Shown piece by piece: positions 63,501-64,000 of a stretch of DNA of 64,000 nt. The DNA comes from Gracilariopsis chorda (Eukaryota; Rhodophyta; Florideophyceae; Gracilariales; Gracilariaceae), in assembly GCA_003194525.1 (NCBI GenBank), contig NBIV01000077.1, forward strand, positions 62,001 to 126,000. Direction: 5' to 3'. Every line of letters starts with the position of its first letter. The stretch's first letter is position 1. Below the pieces are notes generated by a model. That model had not been told where the DNA came from. It did no database searches and saw only the letters and a program-made list of their open reading frames with translations. The position numbers and the translations under genes were made by a program.

Positions 63501-64000
63501 ACTCTCGCCTGTGGCAGATGGACCATTCAAGGTCATCTCTGTGAACACCGACACTGTCGTGGTAGAGATGGGCGACACGCACGAACGGATTTCCCGTGAT
63601 CGTGTTGTCCTTGCCCCTCCTCCCTCGTCAGAGGTAGTCCTGGATCCAGGCAACCCCGTTTCTACGGACTCTGCAACACCGGAATCATCCGAGAGTACTA
63701 GGCCTACGGTACTACCACACCCCAGCCGGGGACTCTCAGACCTACCGACCCTGTCGGGTTCACCGGCTCAGCCGGGTAATTCGGGCCTCTCAGCGCCCGC
63801 CCCTACCACGCCCGCCCCATTGGCGCGCATTTATACCCGCCAAGCGGGGAATGTTATCCCTTATCCCGCCGCTCCGTCTAAGGAGGGGGAGGAGAACACT
63901 CGTTTTAGAGGAACGATATTGCCTTCGCAACGGGAAACACACCGTAAAATAGGGAACACTGACCGGGGAGCACGGAGTATGTCACGCGACACTAATCCCC
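60556..64000 (+). mobile_element. Element D: chromovirus pol, C family, nearly intact, 5' truncated
   Basis: From 60556 the reading enters Pol in mid-protein (KKHQVIGSVTPYP, equal to the NHIIGSV part of element C, so gag and protease are missing). RT is complete: HRIDLIPGARPVAKPPYRAG, RFCVDYRRLNAVTVRDTYPI, VTALDANWGYWQVPV, MPFGLTNAPATFQRA, catalytic YLDDIIIFS (about 61420). RNase H YSVDTDSSDYQFGCALF and integrase HHCC (HPGGRKLYLT, CSECAKN) and IDILGPLLTAKRGNK follow. One single-base insertion in a T5 run near 62953 shifts the frame. After it the frame is open to the window end: VEVLSDNGKQFLSKFFQD, GQVERFNRTLLAALRSYVAD and the Ser/Pro linker. Compared with element C it has no other stop. Confidence 0.92.

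Noticed and set aside
1..64000. tRNA or rRNA genes
   Set aside because: I looked for T-arm words and CCA-ended clover-leaf patterns. Only primer-binding sites of LTR elements matched part of a tRNA.
1..64000. CRISPR array
   Set aside because: No regular short repeats with unique spacers. The repeats seen are LTRs, tandem duplications and microsatellites.

Overview
This is eukaryotic nuclear DNA, most probably from a red alga of the florideophyte type (Chondrus-like). The host genes are compact and nearly intron-free. One encodes a plastid-type double-domain GroES co-chaperonin (CPN20), so the cell is photosynthetic. The MAP kinase is of the TDY type. LTR retrotransposons and DDE transposon remains occupy well over half of the window. 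The species is inferred, not proven. Starts were placed on ATG codons consistent with the protein family.

Layout. 1-540 is the end of an unrecognised, disrupted gene. 1024-7544 is Ty3/gypsy element A (minus strand, AT-rich, old, broken). 7699-14488 is Ty3/gypsy element B (plus strand) with a perfect CTAAT target-site duplication and an antisense gene between integrase and the 3' LTR. 14.5-20.6 kb holds decayed low-complexity coding sequence and a Harbinger-like transposase pseudogene. 20.7-37.6 kb is the host gene island: a secreted beta-propeller protein, CPN20, a fibronectin III + EMAPII-type tRNA-binding protein, a two-TM cysteine-rich membrane protein with one 98-nt intron, a multi-TM protein, a TDY MAP kinase, a chorein-domain protein, APC11, trimethylguanosine synthase (three frameshifts, all at G runs) and a TPR/J/DnaJ-X protein. 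37.6-40.5 kb has no convincing gene.

41011-52689 is chromovirus C (minus strand, TSD ACATA). It sits inside a SANT/trihelix-like gene (40580-53307) whose frame is exactly continuous across the insertion. 53.4-58.9 kb is a graveyard of three DDE transposase genes, two of them split by solo LTRs. 59.1-60.6 kb is an integrase fragment joined to an LTR without TSD. 60556-64000 is chromovirus D (plus strand), of the same family as C, nearly intact and running off the window.

The most interesting feature is that two clearly different gypsy elements (B and C) each carry a long ORF on the opposite strand, starting just inside the 3' LTR and running tail-to-tail towards the integrase gene. In B this ORF has a papain/Josephin-like Cys-His-Asp pattern. 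In C it is about 600 codons with no recognisable domain. Element A instead carries extra sense ORFs, one with two U1-type zinc fingers ahead of gag.
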